The notes under the pieces: generated by a model
Databases searched by the model: none
Told to the model about the DNA's origin: nothing
Seen by the model: the letters and a program-made list of their open reading frames with translations, nothing else
Translations under genes and position numbers: made by a program
In this document: piece after piece, positions 1 to 8,924 of the stretch
Position numbering within the stretch: position 1 is the first letter of the stretch
Layout: every line of letters begins with the position of its first letter
DNA from: Mesorhizobium sp. WSM4313
GTDB lineage: Bacteria > Pseudomonadota > Alphaproteobacteria > Rhizobiales > Rhizobiaceae
Direction of reading: 5' to 3'
Assembly: GCF_002294725.1 (NCBI RefSeq)
Contig: NZ_NSFT01000010.1
Span: 124,001 to 188,000, forward strand
DNA length: 64,000 nt

Positions 1-136
1 GCAGCGGCGTGGCATCCACCGGCCCCTCGATCAGCACGGCGACGGGCCGCAATTCCTGCAACGCCTTGACCAGGCTCTCGGCGGAGCCCGGCCCGTGATG
101 GCGAATGCCGAAATAGCTGATGCCGCCCTCAATCAT
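1..136 (-). CDS. DUF5682 family protein, N-terminal fragment
   Basis: Only the first 45 or so codons are inside the window; the gene runs off the left edge. The visible start reads MIEGGISYFGIRHHGPGSA, the typical opening of DUF5682 proteins, followed by a segment ending in LIEGPVDATPL. The ATG lies 3 nt after the stop of the MoxR gene, so the two are translated together. In other genomes DUF5682 proteins sit between a MoxR ATPase and a VWA-domain protein; the VWA gene would be expected just outside the window. Biochemical function is not established. Confidence 0.75.
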   Translation of the reverse strand, partial: MIEGGISYFGIRHHGPGSAESLVKALQELRPVAVLIEGPVDATPL

Positions 137-139
137 CGC

Positions 140-1219
140 TCAGATGGCCGCGTTGAGCGCCGCGTAATAGCCGGCATAGTCCGGCCGCTTCTTGAGCACC
201 GTCTCTAGATATTCCTCCAGCACCACCTTGTCCTGCACCGGATCCTTGACGATGGCGCCGACAAGGCTCGAGGCAAGGCCCGCGGCGTGAAGCTTGCCGT
301 CGTCGAACCAGGCCGCCTGACTGAGGCCGCCGACCATCGTGGCGATCGCCTCGGCGGTGGACAGCGAGCCCGACGGCGTCTTCAGCGTCACCTTGCCGTC
401 GGCGGTGGCGCCCGAGCGCAGCTCACGGAAGATGGTGAGCACGCGGGCGATCTCCTCGCCGACATTCTTCGGCACCGGCAGGTCAAGCCCACCGGCCATC
501 TCGCCGACGCGCCGGGAGACGATGGAGACTTCCTCGTTCATGTTCTCAGGCAAGGGCAGCACCACGACATTGAAGCGACGCTTCAGCGCCGAGGAGAGCT
601 CGTTGACGCCCTTGTCGCGGTTGTTGGCCGTGGCGATGATGTTGAAGCCGCGCTGCGCATAGATCGAAGTGTTCAATTCCGGCACCGGCATCATCTTTTC
701 CGAGAGCACGGTGATCAGCGTGTCCTGGACGTCGGAGCCCATGCGCGTCAACTCTTCCAGGCGACAGAGCTTGCCGTCCTGCATGGCGCGGTAGAGCGGG
801 GTCGGCACCAGCGCCTCCTGGCTCGGGCCCTTGGCCAGCAGCTGGGCATAGTTCCAGCCATAGCGGATCTGGTTCTCGTCGGTACCGGCGGTGCATTGCA
901 CGACCAGCGTCGAGTTTCCCATGATGGCGCCGGCGAGATGTTCCGAGACCCAGGATTTCGCCGTCCCGGGAACGCCGAGCAGAAGCAGCGCCCGGTCGGT
1001 AGCCAAAGTGGCGACCGCCGTTTCCATCAGTTGCCGGCGGCCGACATATTTCGGCGAAATCACCGTGCCGTCGCTGGCCTTGCCGCCCATCAGATAGGTG
1101 AGCACTGCTTTGGGCGACAGGCTCCAGCCGGCAGGCTTCTGACGGTCGTCGCCGCGCGCCAGCGCCTGCAGTTCCGACGCATAGATTTCTTCGACCGGAA
1201 GGCGGATGGCTGCGTTCAT
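140..1219 (-). CDS. MoxR-type AAA+ ATPase
   Basis: 359-residue AAA+ ATPase of the MoxR class, which usually act as chaperones loading or remodelling a VWA-domain partner. Walker A is GVPGTAKS (about residues 82-89). A Walker-B-like segment CRLEELTRM lies near 152-160, the sensor-1 region IIATANNRDKG near 194-204, and an arginine pair follows in ALKRRFN near 211-217. The ATG at 1219 is preferred over an upstream in-frame start because the protein then begins with the usual MNAAIRLPVEEIYASEL. The gene lies 19 nt after the DUF5691 gene and 3 nt before DUF5682, so it is the third gene of a four-gene operon. Confidence 0.9.
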   Translation of the reverse strand: MNAAIRLPVEEIYASELQALARGDDRQKPAGWSLSPKAVLTYLMGGKASDGTVISPKYVGRRQLMETAVATLATDRALLLLGVPGTAKSWVSEHLAGAIMGNSTLVVQCTAGTDENQIRYGWNYAQLLAKGPSQEALVPTPLYRAMQDGKLCRLEELTRMGSDVQDTLITVLSEKMMPVPELNTSIYAQRGFNIIATANNRDKGVNELSSALKRRFNVVVLPLPENMNEEVSIVSRRVGEMAGGLDLPVPKNVGEEIARVLTIFRELRSGATADGKVTLKTPSGSLSTAEAIATMVGGLSQAAWFDDGKLHAAGLASSLVGAIVKDPVQDKVVLEEYLETVLKKRPDYAGYYAALNAAI

Positions 1220-1238
1220 GCGATCGTCTCCAGCTTGA

Positions 1239-2678
1239 TCATCTGTGGGATTGGTTCTGGGCAAGCGCCGCGTTGAGCCGCAGCAGACCGAGCGATGGGG
1301 ATGCGGGCGGCAAGCCTGCGGCAACGACCTCGCCGATCAATTTTTCCGCCGTCGCCGCCGTGGCGAGAAAGCCCATGGTTTCGAGATACTGCTCGGCGCT
1401 TCGTTTCATGATGTCGTTGTCACCCGAGACGGCGGCACGCAGCGCCGAAAGCGTCTTGCCGCTTGTGAGGTCGCCCCATTCCAGCCAGCCTGCTTCCGCG
1501 CCTTCGACCTGGGTGAGCGCGGCCAGATTTTGCGCGTCATTCAGGATCTGCCTGATCAGGAGACGTTTCCTGCCGCCGTCCAAACGCAACATGAGCTGGA
1601 GGACGAGAAGCGCCAACCTGCCGCCAGCGGCGACGAGCAGGTCCGCCAAACAAGCCACCGCCGCGTCGCCGCCGGACGCCGAGACCATTCGAACGAGAAA
1701 GAGGTCGGCATTATCATCGACGCCAAACTGCCATGCCCCGATGAAATCGGACTCCGTCTTGCCGAAGTGAGCGACGAGATCGCCGAAATAACAGGACGCG
1801 AACAAGTCGGCGCGACGTGCCTGTTGCGCGGGCGACTTGGTTTTTGTCGGCGCATAGGTGGTGCGGCGCCGGATGAAGCCGGATTTGCCTTCCTCGATGA
1901 AAGCGGCGAGCTCGGCTATCGGATTTTCCAGTCCGCCATCAGTTGGATTGCCACGTTCGCCCAACCTTGCCAGGAGCCGGCCGGCCATTTCGCGCACTTT
2001 GCCGGAGCGATCGGCAGACAAGCTCTTCAGAAACGGAACGTCATCGGTACCAAGGCCGAAACGCATGAGTTCGACAAGTGGAAGCCTGACCTCCGCCGGT
2101 TCGCTTGTCCCTTTGGTCTCGATGAGAGTCCGCGCCAAGGCAGGCCTGGTGCGCCGTAAATCGATCAAGGCAATACGGCGCGCAGCTGGATAGAAGTCGT
2201 CCCAGGTTTCCGCCGTCAGTTGCTCGCGGCCGGACCGTTTTTCGCCTTCGGCGCCTGCCTGCCAGTCGACCCAAGGCGCATAGACATCAGGGCTTTCCTG
2301 ATCCGTTACAGCGGGCATCCAGTCCATCGGATGCAGCACGAAGCCTCGGCTGGCGACGAGCGTGGCCACGCGGGTCTTGAGCCGCGCATCGGCTGCATAT
2401 TTCAGTGCGGCACGCAGCGACGGCCGCAGCCGTTCGGGAAGCATCGGCAAGGCCAGCAATGGCAGTGGCGGACGGCGTTTCAAGGTTTTCGGCGCCGCCG
2501 GGCGAAGCGCGACATCCAGCGCCTGCGCGGCAATGGCCAGCAGCCGCCGCTCCTGCTCGTCCGGGTTGGCCGCCGCCGCGACTTCCTTCCATTCGGCGGG
2601 AGCAAATTCGAAAGCGGCGCCGCCGGAAATCCAGCCGTCGCGCAGCCTCGCCAGCCCTGCCTGCTCGAGCTCGTTCAC
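1239..2678 (-). CDS. DUF5691 family protein
   Basis: 479-residue protein starting at a GTG that overlaps the SWIM gene stop in a GTGA junction; a longer reading exists but would run through the upstream gene. The protein is helical, Leu/Ala/Arg-rich and HEAT-repeat-like. A conserved middle portion (ESPDVYAPWVDWQAG, then ETWDDFYPAARRIALIDLRR) is characteristic of DUF5691 proteins encoded beside SWIM and MoxR genes. No catalytic motif is visible. A scaffold role in the MoxR complex is inference from context. Confidence 0.8.
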   Translation of the reverse strand: MNELEQAGLARLRDGWISGGAAFEFAPAEWKEVAAAANPDEQERRLLAIAAQALDVALRPAAPKTLKRRPPLPLLALPMLPERLRPSLRAALKYAADARLKTRVATLVASRGFVLHPMDWMPAVTDQESPDVYAPWVDWQAGAEGEKRSGREQLTAETWDDFYPAARRIALIDLRRTRPALARTLIETKGTSEPAEVRLPLVELMRFGLGTDDVPFLKSLSADRSGKVREMAGRLLARLGERGNPTDGGLENPIAELAAFIEEGKSGFIRRRTTYAPTKTKSPAQQARRADLFASCYFGDLVAHFGKTESDFIGAWQFGVDDNADLFLVRMVSASGGDAAVACLADLLVAAGGRLALLVLQLMLRLDGGRKRLLIRQILNDAQNLAALTQVEGAEAGWLEWGDLTSGKTLSALRAAVSGDNDIMKRSAEQYLETMGFLATAATAEKLIGEVVAAGLPPASPSLGLLRLNAALAQNQSHR

Positions 2679-4075
2679 GACAGGTCGAGCCTCCCCATGC
2701 TGCTTTGCGAAGCCAGAAGCTCGAGCCTCGCGCCGTTCCACAGCGCGGCCGTCGCCGCGAGGTCGAGACCGAGCAAGGTTTGATTGACCGAACCCGCGAC
2801 AGGCAAGGCGATGCCATGCGGATCGTTCGCCGCCTGCCACCAGGCGCCGTCCCTTTCGTCCAGCGCGATCACGCCGGCCGGCAGGATGAGCGGGCAATCG
2901 GACAGCCAAGGCGTTTTGTCCTGGAATACGGAATAAGCGGCGAGCGGATCGGTCTCGGCGCCGCCGGCGAATGCGGGCCATGCGCCAGGCGACGCGTCGC
3001 CCAGCCGCTCCGCGACCAGCGCCCTGAGCGGATTGCGGGATGGGTAGAACACCAGCCTCGCCTTGAAGCGGTCCCCGGGGGCAAAAGCGCCGGAGCGCCG
3101 CCCCGCTGATGCCGGGAAGAAATCGAGCAGGAGTGCAAATCGTGGAGTTGGACTCCCGAGATCGAGCAACCAGGTGGCGTGGCTCACAAGGCCGTCGCGC
3201 CGCGTCTCGATCTTTTCGCCAAGCACCTCCCAGTCGCTCTCGACCTGGACGGCATCGGGGTCGGCGAGGATCTGGTCGCGCGTCTCCGACGTCGAGACCA
3301 GGCGCTTCAATTCGGCATCATCGGGCGCGGCACGCCAGGCCTTGCCGAGCAGCACCAGCTTGCCGAGCTCGCGGATCGCGGCATCCGGGCGCTCCTCGCC
3401 ACGCAGCGCCATCAGCCGCGCCGGCAACTCGTCGATGCGCCCGGCGAGCGTCGTCGCCTTCAGATCGACAAGACGCGCCGCGATGCGGCGGCAGCGTTCA
3501 CTGCTGGCGTTGACAAAACCGGCGAGACCGAGCCGAAGCTGGTCGGCGATCCATTGGTCGAGCTCATCGAGCGCCGCAGAAACCGCGCTGCGCGTGTCCT
3601 CGGCCCGCTTGCGCTGCGCGGCCTCGCGGCGTTCGGCGGCAGCAGCGTCCTCAACAGGAGCGATCTCTTCCGGCCGCGATGCCTCGTCGATGCTTTTGCC
3701 TTCCGAGCGCGCGGGCGCTTGCGCCGGCGGCTGTCCTGGCTTGCGGCGCCGGCCGAGCCAGTCGTTCACCCAGTCGGGCGTCTGGTCGACACGCGCGAAG
3801 CTGTCGGGCGCCGTGGCACCGATCCACGCCAACGCCAGTATGTGCTTGCACGGAAATTTTCGCGACGGACACGTGCATTTATAGCCGTGATCGGAGGTGT
3901 CGAATGCGACCCGGTACGGGTTGGATCCTGAGCCCTGGCATTCGCCCCAGATGAGCGGAAGCTGTTCATGTGCTTCAAGCCTGGGCCAGTTCGACCGCTT
4001 GGTCAGCTTGGCCGCGGCGCCAAGCGAAGCCTGATCGGGGGCCAATGCCTCGATTGTCTTCAAATCCAGCTGCAA
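2675..4075 (-). CDS. SWIM zinc-finger domain protein
   Basis: 466-residue protein with an N-terminal SWIM zinc finger: C67-x-C69-x6-C76-x-H78 in CTCPSRKFPCKH. SWIM fingers bind DNA or proteins. After the finger comes a low-complexity acidic/Ala-rich linker (about residues 110-165) and a long C-terminal region ending DLAATAALWNGARLELL, typical of SWIM proteins in MoxR cassettes. It is the first gene of the SWIM > DUF5691 > MoxR > DUF5682 operon; its stop overlaps the next start by 4 nt. No other gene lies between it and the operator array at 4223. Confidence 0.88.
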   Translation of the reverse strand: MQLDLKTIEALAPDQASLGAAAKLTKRSNWPRLEAHEQLPLIWGECQGSGSNPYRVAFDTSDHGYKCTCPSRKFPCKHILALAWIGATAPDSFARVDQTPDWVNDWLGRRRKPGQPPAQAPARSEGKSIDEASRPEEIAPVEDAAAAERREAAQRKRAEDTRSAVSAALDELDQWIADQLRLGLAGFVNASSERCRRIAARLVDLKATTLAGRIDELPARLMALRGEERPDAAIRELGKLVLLGKAWRAAPDDAELKRLVSTSETRDQILADPDAVQVESDWEVLGEKIETRRDGLVSHATWLLDLGSPTPRFALLLDFFPASAGRRSGAFAPGDRFKARLVFYPSRNPLRALVAERLGDASPGAWPAFAGGAETDPLAAYSVFQDKTPWLSDCPLILPAGVIALDERDGAWWQAANDPHGIALPVAGSVNQTLLGLDLAATAALWNGARLELLASQSSMGRLDLS

Positions 4076-4222
4076 GCCGCGCGCCTCTCACCACCCCGAA
4101 GCAATGACGTCGCAACGATTGATAGCCGTTTGCGGCGCGCCGGTGTAGCTCCAGCCGCCGTAAAATTTGAGAACCTGTCTAACGTTCCGTTGCTCTCCTG
4201 ACAGCACCGGTCAGGCCATTTG

Positions 4223-4291
4223 TGAACATCGTTCATTTTTCTCTTGAACGTCGTTCACGATATGCTATAGTGCGTTCGTGAACAGCATTCA
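4223..4291. promoter_or_regulatory. three TGAAC-N3-GTTCA operator-like palindromes
   Basis: Three copies of a 13-bp inverted repeat: TGAACATCGTTCA at 4223-4235, TGAACGTCGTTCA at 4245-4257, and TGAACAGCATTCA with one mismatch at 4279-4291. Centres are 22 and 34 bp apart, close to two and three helical turns, so bound dimers would lie on one DNA face. The shape fits TetR-family operators. No TetR gene is in the window, so the regulator must be elsewhere. Confidence 0.6.
4244..4271 (+). promoter_or_regulatory. sigma70-type promoter inside the operator array
   Basis: TTGAAC (4244-4249) and TATAGT (4266-4271) are separated by 16 bp. The -35 box lies within operator copy 2, and copy 3 covers the expected start site near 4278, so a bound repressor would block the promoter. 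It points toward the small ORF at 4361 and the acyltransferase gene at 4581. Confidence 0.5.
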
Positions 4292-4360
4292 AGGCAAGTA
4301 GCCGGCCTGAAACAGACCGGCGCCGATCCGGCTTAACGCTGAAACGAAAGGATCATATCG

Positions 4361-4492
4361 ATGCTCGCCGACAGCCAAGCCCGCAAACAGTCAGGTGCCT
4401 GGAAGGCCTGGAGACCGATCGTGGACGACAGATTCCAGGCGCCAAGAACAAGAAACAAATGGTTTGGATTGAATCGCAGTAACGAAGTTTAA
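4361..4492 (+). CDS. possible 43-residue small protein or leader peptide
   Basis: ATG at 4361 has a good ribosome site (AAAGGA about 8 nt upstream) and runs 43 codons to TAA. The product begins MLADSQARKQSGAWKAW, is basic and Trp-rich, and has no signal or membrane segment. It lies between the operator-controlled promoter and the acyltransferase gene, 88 nt ahead of it. It may be a real small protein, a leader peptide or chance; several A-rich codons (AGA, ACA, AAA) differ from neighbours. No homologue is recognised. Confidence 0.35.
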   Translation: MLADSQARKQSGAWKAWRPIVDDRFQAPRTRNKWFGLNRSNEV

Positions 4493-4580
4493 CGGCTTCC
4501 CGATAAACAAGGCTCAAACCGCGCAAGTGTCCGCTCAGTCCAATCGGATTGCCAGCCGGACTTGCCCAATGGAAATTGCC

Positions 4581-7500
4581 ATGAACACCCATCTGATGAT
4601 GTCGCGGCGCTTCGCGCCTCTCTTCTGGACGCAATTCCTCTCAGCCTTCAATGACAATTTCCTGAAGAACACGCTGGTGTTCCTCATTCTCTTCACGCTT
4701 GCCAAGGACCAGGCCGCGTCGCTGGTGACGCTGGCGGGGGCTGTCTTCATGGCGCCCTTCCTGCTGCTGTCGGCGCTTGGCGGCGAGATCGCCGACCGCT
4801 TCGACAAGGCGCTGATCGCGCGGCGGCTGAAGTTCACCGAGATCGCCGCGGCCGCCGTCGCCGTCGCCGGCATCGCGCTGTCGTCGATCCCGGTGCTGAT
4901 GACGGCGCTGTTGATGTTCGGCACCATCTCGGCGCTGTTCGGGCCGATCAAATACGGCATCCTGCCGGATCATCTCGAACGCAAGGAACTGCCAAAGGCC
5001 AATGCCTGGATCGAGTCGGCCACCTTCGCAGCGATCCTGGGCGGCACCATCGCCGGCGGCGTCGTCTCCGCCGATGGCATCGGCGTTTGGGTGTTCGGAC
5101 CGGTCATGATGGCGCTGGCCGTCGGCTGCTGGTTCGTCAGCCGCTATATCCCGTCCACCGGTTCGGCCGCACCCAACCTTGCCATCGACAAGAACATCTT
5201 CCGCTCGACCTGGCGGCAGGTCGCCGACTTGCGCACCGACACGCGCATCTGGCGTGCCGGCCTGATGACCTCCTGGTTCTGGCTGGTCGGCGCCATCGTG
5301 CTTTCGATCCTGCCGACGCTGATCAAGGATTCGCTCGGCGGCAACGAGATCGCCGTCACCGCCTATCTTGCGGTGTTCGCCGTCTCGATCGCCATCGGCT
5401 CGGCCATCGCCGCCTGGATGTCGCAAGGACGAATGGTGCTGCTGCCGGCGCCGGTCGGCACGGCGCTGCTGGCGCTGTTCGGCCTGCATCTTGCCTGGAC
5501 CATCGGCAGCATGCAGCCTTCGCCCAAGGCCGAGACGCTTGCCGCCTTCTTCGCCGGCCCGAACACCATCCGCGTCGCCATCGACCTCGCCGGCATGGCC
5601 ATCGCCGCCGCCTTCCTGGTGGTGCCGACCTTCGCCGCCGTGCAGGCCTGGTCGCCGGAAGCGCGCCGCGCCCGCGTCGTGGCCGCGGTCAGCATCGTCA
5701 ATGCGGGCTTCATGACCGTCGGCGGCATTCTCGTCGCGGCCATCCAGGCTACGGGTGTCTCGATCGCCGGCATCCTGTTCGGCCTCGTCGCGGCCAACGC
5801 CGTCGCCGCCTGGCTGATGCTGAAATATCTGCCGACCAATCCGTTCCGCGACTTCGTCTCTATCCTCTTCCGCGCCTTCCTGCGCTTGGAGATCGAGGGC
5901 ATCGAAAACCTCAAGGCGGCCGGTAAGGCGCCGATCCTGGCCCTCAACCATGTCAGCTTCCTCGACGGCCCGCTGGCCCTGACGCTGACCGACGAGGAGC
6001 CGGTCTTCGCCATCGACTATACGATCGCCCAGGCCTGGTGGATGAAGCCGTTCATGAAGCTTGCTCGCGCTTTGCCGCTCAATCCGGCGAAGCCGATGTC
6101 GACGCGCACGCTGATCAAGGTCGTGCAGGGCGGCGATCCGCTGGTCATTTTCCCGGAGGGACGCATCACCGTCACCGGCGGCCTGATGAAGGTCTATGAC
6201 GGCGCCGCCATGGTGGCCGACAAGACCGGCTCGATGGTGGTGCCGGTGCGCATCGAGGGGCTGGAGAAGAGCTACCTCTCGCGACTGACCTCGCAGCATG
6301 TGCGCCGCCGCCTGTTCCCGAAGGTCAAGGTGACCATACTGGAGCCGGTGAAGCTCGAAGTCGCGCAGGAACTGAAGGGCCGCCAGCGTCGCGCCGCGGC
6401 CGGCTCTGCGCTCTACCAGGTGATGTCGGACCTGGTCTTCCGCACCCAAGACATCGGCAAGACGGTGCTGGAGAAGATCATCGAGACCGCCAACGAGCGC
6501 GGCATGAAGGAGCTCGCCGTGCAGGATCCGGTTACCGGGTCGCTGAGCTACGGCAAGCTGCTGACGGCCGCTGCGGTGCTCGGCGAGAAGTTCGAGCATC
6601 TCTATGCCGGCCAGCAGACATTGGGCATCATGCTGCCCAACGCCAACGGCGCCTGCGCGGCACTTCTCGGCGTGATGTCGGCCGGCAAGGTTCCGGCGAT
6701 GATCAACTTCACCGCCGGTGCAGCGAACATCCTGTCGGCCTGCAAGGCGGCCGAGGTGCGGACCGTGCTCACCTCCCGCGCCTTCGTCGAACAGGCAAAG
6801 CTCGGGCCGGTGGTCGAGGAGATCGGCCGTTCGGTCGACATCGTTTGGCTCGACGACCTGCGGGCCACGATCGGCCTCAAGGACAAGCTGCTCGGCCTGT
6901 TGCGCAAGACGACGCCGCGGGTGGCGCGCAAGGCGGACGATCCGGCCGCGATCCTGTTCACCTCGGGCTCGGAAGGCACGCCGAAGGGCGTGGTGCTCAC
7001 CCACCGCAACATCCTGGCCAATGCCGCCCAGGCCGCCTCGCGCATCGACTTCCACTCGGGCGACAAGGTGTTCAACGTGCTGCCGATCTTCCACTCCTTC
7101 GGCATGACGGCGGGCACGGTGCTGCCGCTGATCTCCGGCGTGCCGGTCTATTTCTACCCCTCGCCGCTGCACTACCGCATCGTGCCGGAACTGATCTATG
7201 CGTCGAACGCCACGATCATCTTCGGCACCGACACGTTCCTCTCCGGCTATGCCCGCACGGCACACCCTTACGACTTCCGTTCGGTGCGCTACTGCTTCGC
7301 CGGCGCGGAACCGGTCAAGGCCGCCACGCGCACGACCTATATGGAGAAGTTCGGCTTGCGCATCCTGGAAGGCTATGGCGTGACCGAAACCGCGCCGGTG
7401 ATCGCCATCAATACGCCGATGTACAACAAGTCGGGCAGCGTCGGTAAAATCATGCCCGGCATGGAATACCGCCTCGAGCCGGTGCCCGGCGTCGACGAAG

Positions 7501-7985
7501 GCGGCCGGCTTTTCGTGCGCGGCCCGAACGTCATGGCCGGCTATCTGCGCACCGAGAATCCGGGCGTGATCGAGCCGCTCGCCGATGGCTGGCACGACAC
7601 CGGCGACGTCGTGAAAGTCGACGACGCGGGCTTCATCTCGATCCGCGGCCGCGCCAAGCGCTTCGCCAAGATCGGCGGCGAGATGGTCTCGCTGGCCGCG
7701 GTGGAGGCGCTGGCCGGCGAACTCTGGAAAGGCTCGCTTTCGGCCGTCGCCACGCTGCCCGACGCGCGCAAGGGCGAGAAGCTGATCCTGATCACGGAAG
7801 CGCCCAACGCCACCCGCACCGACTTCCTGGCCTTCGCCAAGGCGAACGGGGCCATGGACCTGATGGTTCCGGCCGAAGTGCGCGTCGTGGCGAAAGTGCC
7901 GGTGCTCGGTTCCGGCAAGCTCGACTTCGCCGGCGTGACCAGGATGGTGCGCGGCGAGGAGGACCTGAAGGTCAAGGCCGCCTGA
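4581..7985 (+). CDS. acyl-[ACP]--phospholipid O-acyltransferase / acyl-ACP synthetase fusion
   Basis: Predicted 1134-residue inner-membrane protein with three parts. First is an MFS-like, LplT-like lysophospholipid flippase (about residues 5-415; opening FWTQFLSAFNDNFLKN). Second is a PlsC-type acyltransferase (HX4D motif NHVSFLDG near 454; FPEGR near 523). Third is an AMP-forming acyl-ACP synthetase (FTSGSEGTPKG near 791, later HDTGDVVKVDD). Together these can import lysophospholipid, activate a fatty acid on ACP and re-acylate the lipid. ATG 4581 is chosen because the family's conserved N-terminus starts there and GGAAA lies just upstream; GTG 4527 and ATG 4569 are possible. Transcription is probably controlled by the TetR-like operators upstream. 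A terminator hairpin follows. Confidence 0.92.
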   Translation: MNTHLMMSRRFAPLFWTQFLSAFNDNFLKNTLVFLILFTLAKDQAASLVTLAGAVFMAPFLLLSALGGEIADRFDKALIARRLKFTEIAAAAVAVAGIALSSIPVLMTALLMFGTISALFGPIKYGILPDHLERKELPKANAWIESATFAAILGGTIAGGVVSADGIGVWVFGPVMMALAVGCWFVSRYIPSTGSAAPNLAIDKNIFRSTWRQVADLRTDTRIWRAGLMTSWFWLVGAIVLSILPTLIKDSLGGNEIAVTAYLAVFAVSIAIGSAIAAWMSQGRMVLLPAPVGTALLALFGLHLAWTIGSMQPSPKAETLAAFFAGPNTIRVAIDLAGMAIAAAFLVVPTFAAVQAWSPEARRARVVAAVSIVNAGFMTVGGILVAAIQATGVSIAGILFGLVAANAVAAWLMLKYLPTNPFRDFVSILFRAFLRLEIEGIENLKAAGKAPILALNHVSFLDGPLALTLTDEEPVFAIDYTIAQAWWMKPFMKLARALPLNPAKPMSTRTLIKVVQGGDPLVIFPEGRITVTGGLMKVYDGAAMVADKTGSMVVPVRIEGLEKSYLSRLTSQHVRRRLFPKVKVTILEPVKLEVAQELKGRQRRAAAGSALYQVMSDLVFRTQDIGKTVLEKIIETANERGMKELAVQDPVTGSLSYGKLLTAAAVLGEKFEHLYAGQQTLGIMLPNANGACAALLGVMSAGKVPAMINFTAGAANILSACKAAEVRTVLTSRAFVEQAKLGPVVEEIGRSVDIVWLDDLRATIGLKDKLLGLLRKTTPRVARKADDPAAILFTSGSEGTPKGVVLTHRNILANAAQAASRIDFHSGDKVFNVLPIFHSFGMTAGTVLPLISGVPVYFYPSPLHYRIVPELIYASNATIIFGTDTFLSGYARTAHPYDFRSVRYCFAGAEPVKAATRTTYMEKFGLRILEGYGVTETAPVIAINTPMYNKSGSVGKIMPGMEYRLEPVPGVDEGGRLFVRGPNVMAGYLRTENPGVIEPLADGWHDTGDVVKVDDAGFISIRGRAKRFAKIGGEMVSLAAVEALAGELWKGSLSAVATLPDARKGEKLILITEAPNATRTDFLAFAKANGAMDLMVPAEVRVVAKVPVLGSGKLDFAGVTRMVRGEEDLKVKAA

Positions 7986-7996
7986 CCCGCGCATGC

Positions 7997-8027
7997 GAAC
8001 AGGCCGGCAACAAGCTCCGGCCTGTTC
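7997..8027 (+). terminator. hairpin after the acyltransferase gene
   Basis: Perfect 11-bp stem (GAACAGGCCGG / CCGGCCTGTTC) with a 9-nt loop, 12 nt past the stop codon. There is no long U tract, so it may terminate weakly or in both directions; the converging SDR gene ends at 8050. Confidence 0.6.
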
Positions 8028-8049
8028 ATTGCCAGTCCCTGGCGTTCAC

Positions 8050-8775
8050 TCACATGTTGGCGGCGGTCGGGCGCACGATCACTTCGTTGACGTCGACGCC
8101 GTCGGGCTGTTCGAGCGCGAAGCGGATCGCGCGGGCAATGGCGTCCGGCTTCAGTGACTTTTGCCGCCACTCTTTCAACGCCGCTGCCACCTGCGGGTCG
8201 CTGATGTCGTCGCCCAATTCGGTCGCTGTCACCCCAGGCGAGATGATCGTGGCGCGGATGTCGTCGTGCTCCTGCCGCAGGCCTTCGGTGATCGCCCACA
8301 CCGCATATTTCGTGCCACAGTAGACCGCCGCGGTGGGCAGCACGAGATGCGCGCCGACGGACGCCACGTTGACGACGTGACCGTTTTTCTGCGCGACGAA
8401 GCGCGGCAGCACCGAAGCGATCCCGTTCAGCACGCCGAAGATGTTGACGTTTATCATGCGCGCCCACTCATCGCGCTTCAGCGCGACAAGTGGCGACAGC
8501 GGCATGACGCCGGCATTGTTGACCAGCGCATCGATCTGCCCGAATTGGGCATGAGCGGCATCGGCGAAAGCCTCGAAGCTCTCGGCATCCGTTACGTCGA
8601 GCTCGCGCCAGGCGACGCGTTCACCGATTTCCTCGGCCAGCGCTTTCAGACGCTCGGCGCGCCGGGCTCCGATGAACAGTCTGGCGCCGGCCGCGGCAAG
8701 CTCTCGCACCGTCGCTTCGCCGATGCCGCTCGATGCGCCGGTGATGAGTACAACCTTGTCTTTCAGTCCCGTCAT
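8050..8775 (-). CDS. SDR family oxidoreductase
   Basis: 241-residue classical short-chain dehydrogenase. The nucleotide-binding motif TGASSGIG follows VVLI near the N-terminus, then NNAGVMPLSPL, a catalytic Ser region (NVASVGAHLVLPTAAVY) and the active-site YCGTK. ATG 8775 has AAGGA upstream and gives the usual MTGLKDKVVLITG start. It is divergent from the AraC regulator at 8925 with 149 bp between them, a standard regulator/target arrangement. Substrate unknown. Confidence 0.88.
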   Translation of the reverse strand: MTGLKDKVVLITGASSGIGEATVRELAAAGARLFIGARRAERLKALAEEIGERVAWRELDVTDAESFEAFADAAHAQFGQIDALVNNAGVMPLSPLVALKRDEWARMINVNIFGVLNGIASVLPRFVAQKNGHVVNVASVGAHLVLPTAAVYCGTKYAVWAITEGLRQEHDDIRATIISPGVTATELGDDISDPQVAAALKEWRQKSLKPDAIARAIRFALEQPDGVDVNEVIVRPTAANM

Positions 8776-8924
8776 GATCGTTCCTTTTTGGCTTGCGGTG
8801 ACGGGATGGAAAATGGCGCCGCACAGGCGAAGACCGGTAGCGCGATCGTCCAAAGAGTTTGCACAATCCTCCAAACGAGGCAGACAAGCCTTGCAACATT
8901 CCGCGTCATGCAGATTTATGCGGC

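Noticed and set aside
4641..7994. 1117-codon open frame antisense to the acyltransferase gene
   Set aside because: It is complementary to a well-supported gene with matching domains and has an Arg/His/Gly/Asp-rich composition typical of antisense frames in GC-rich DNA.
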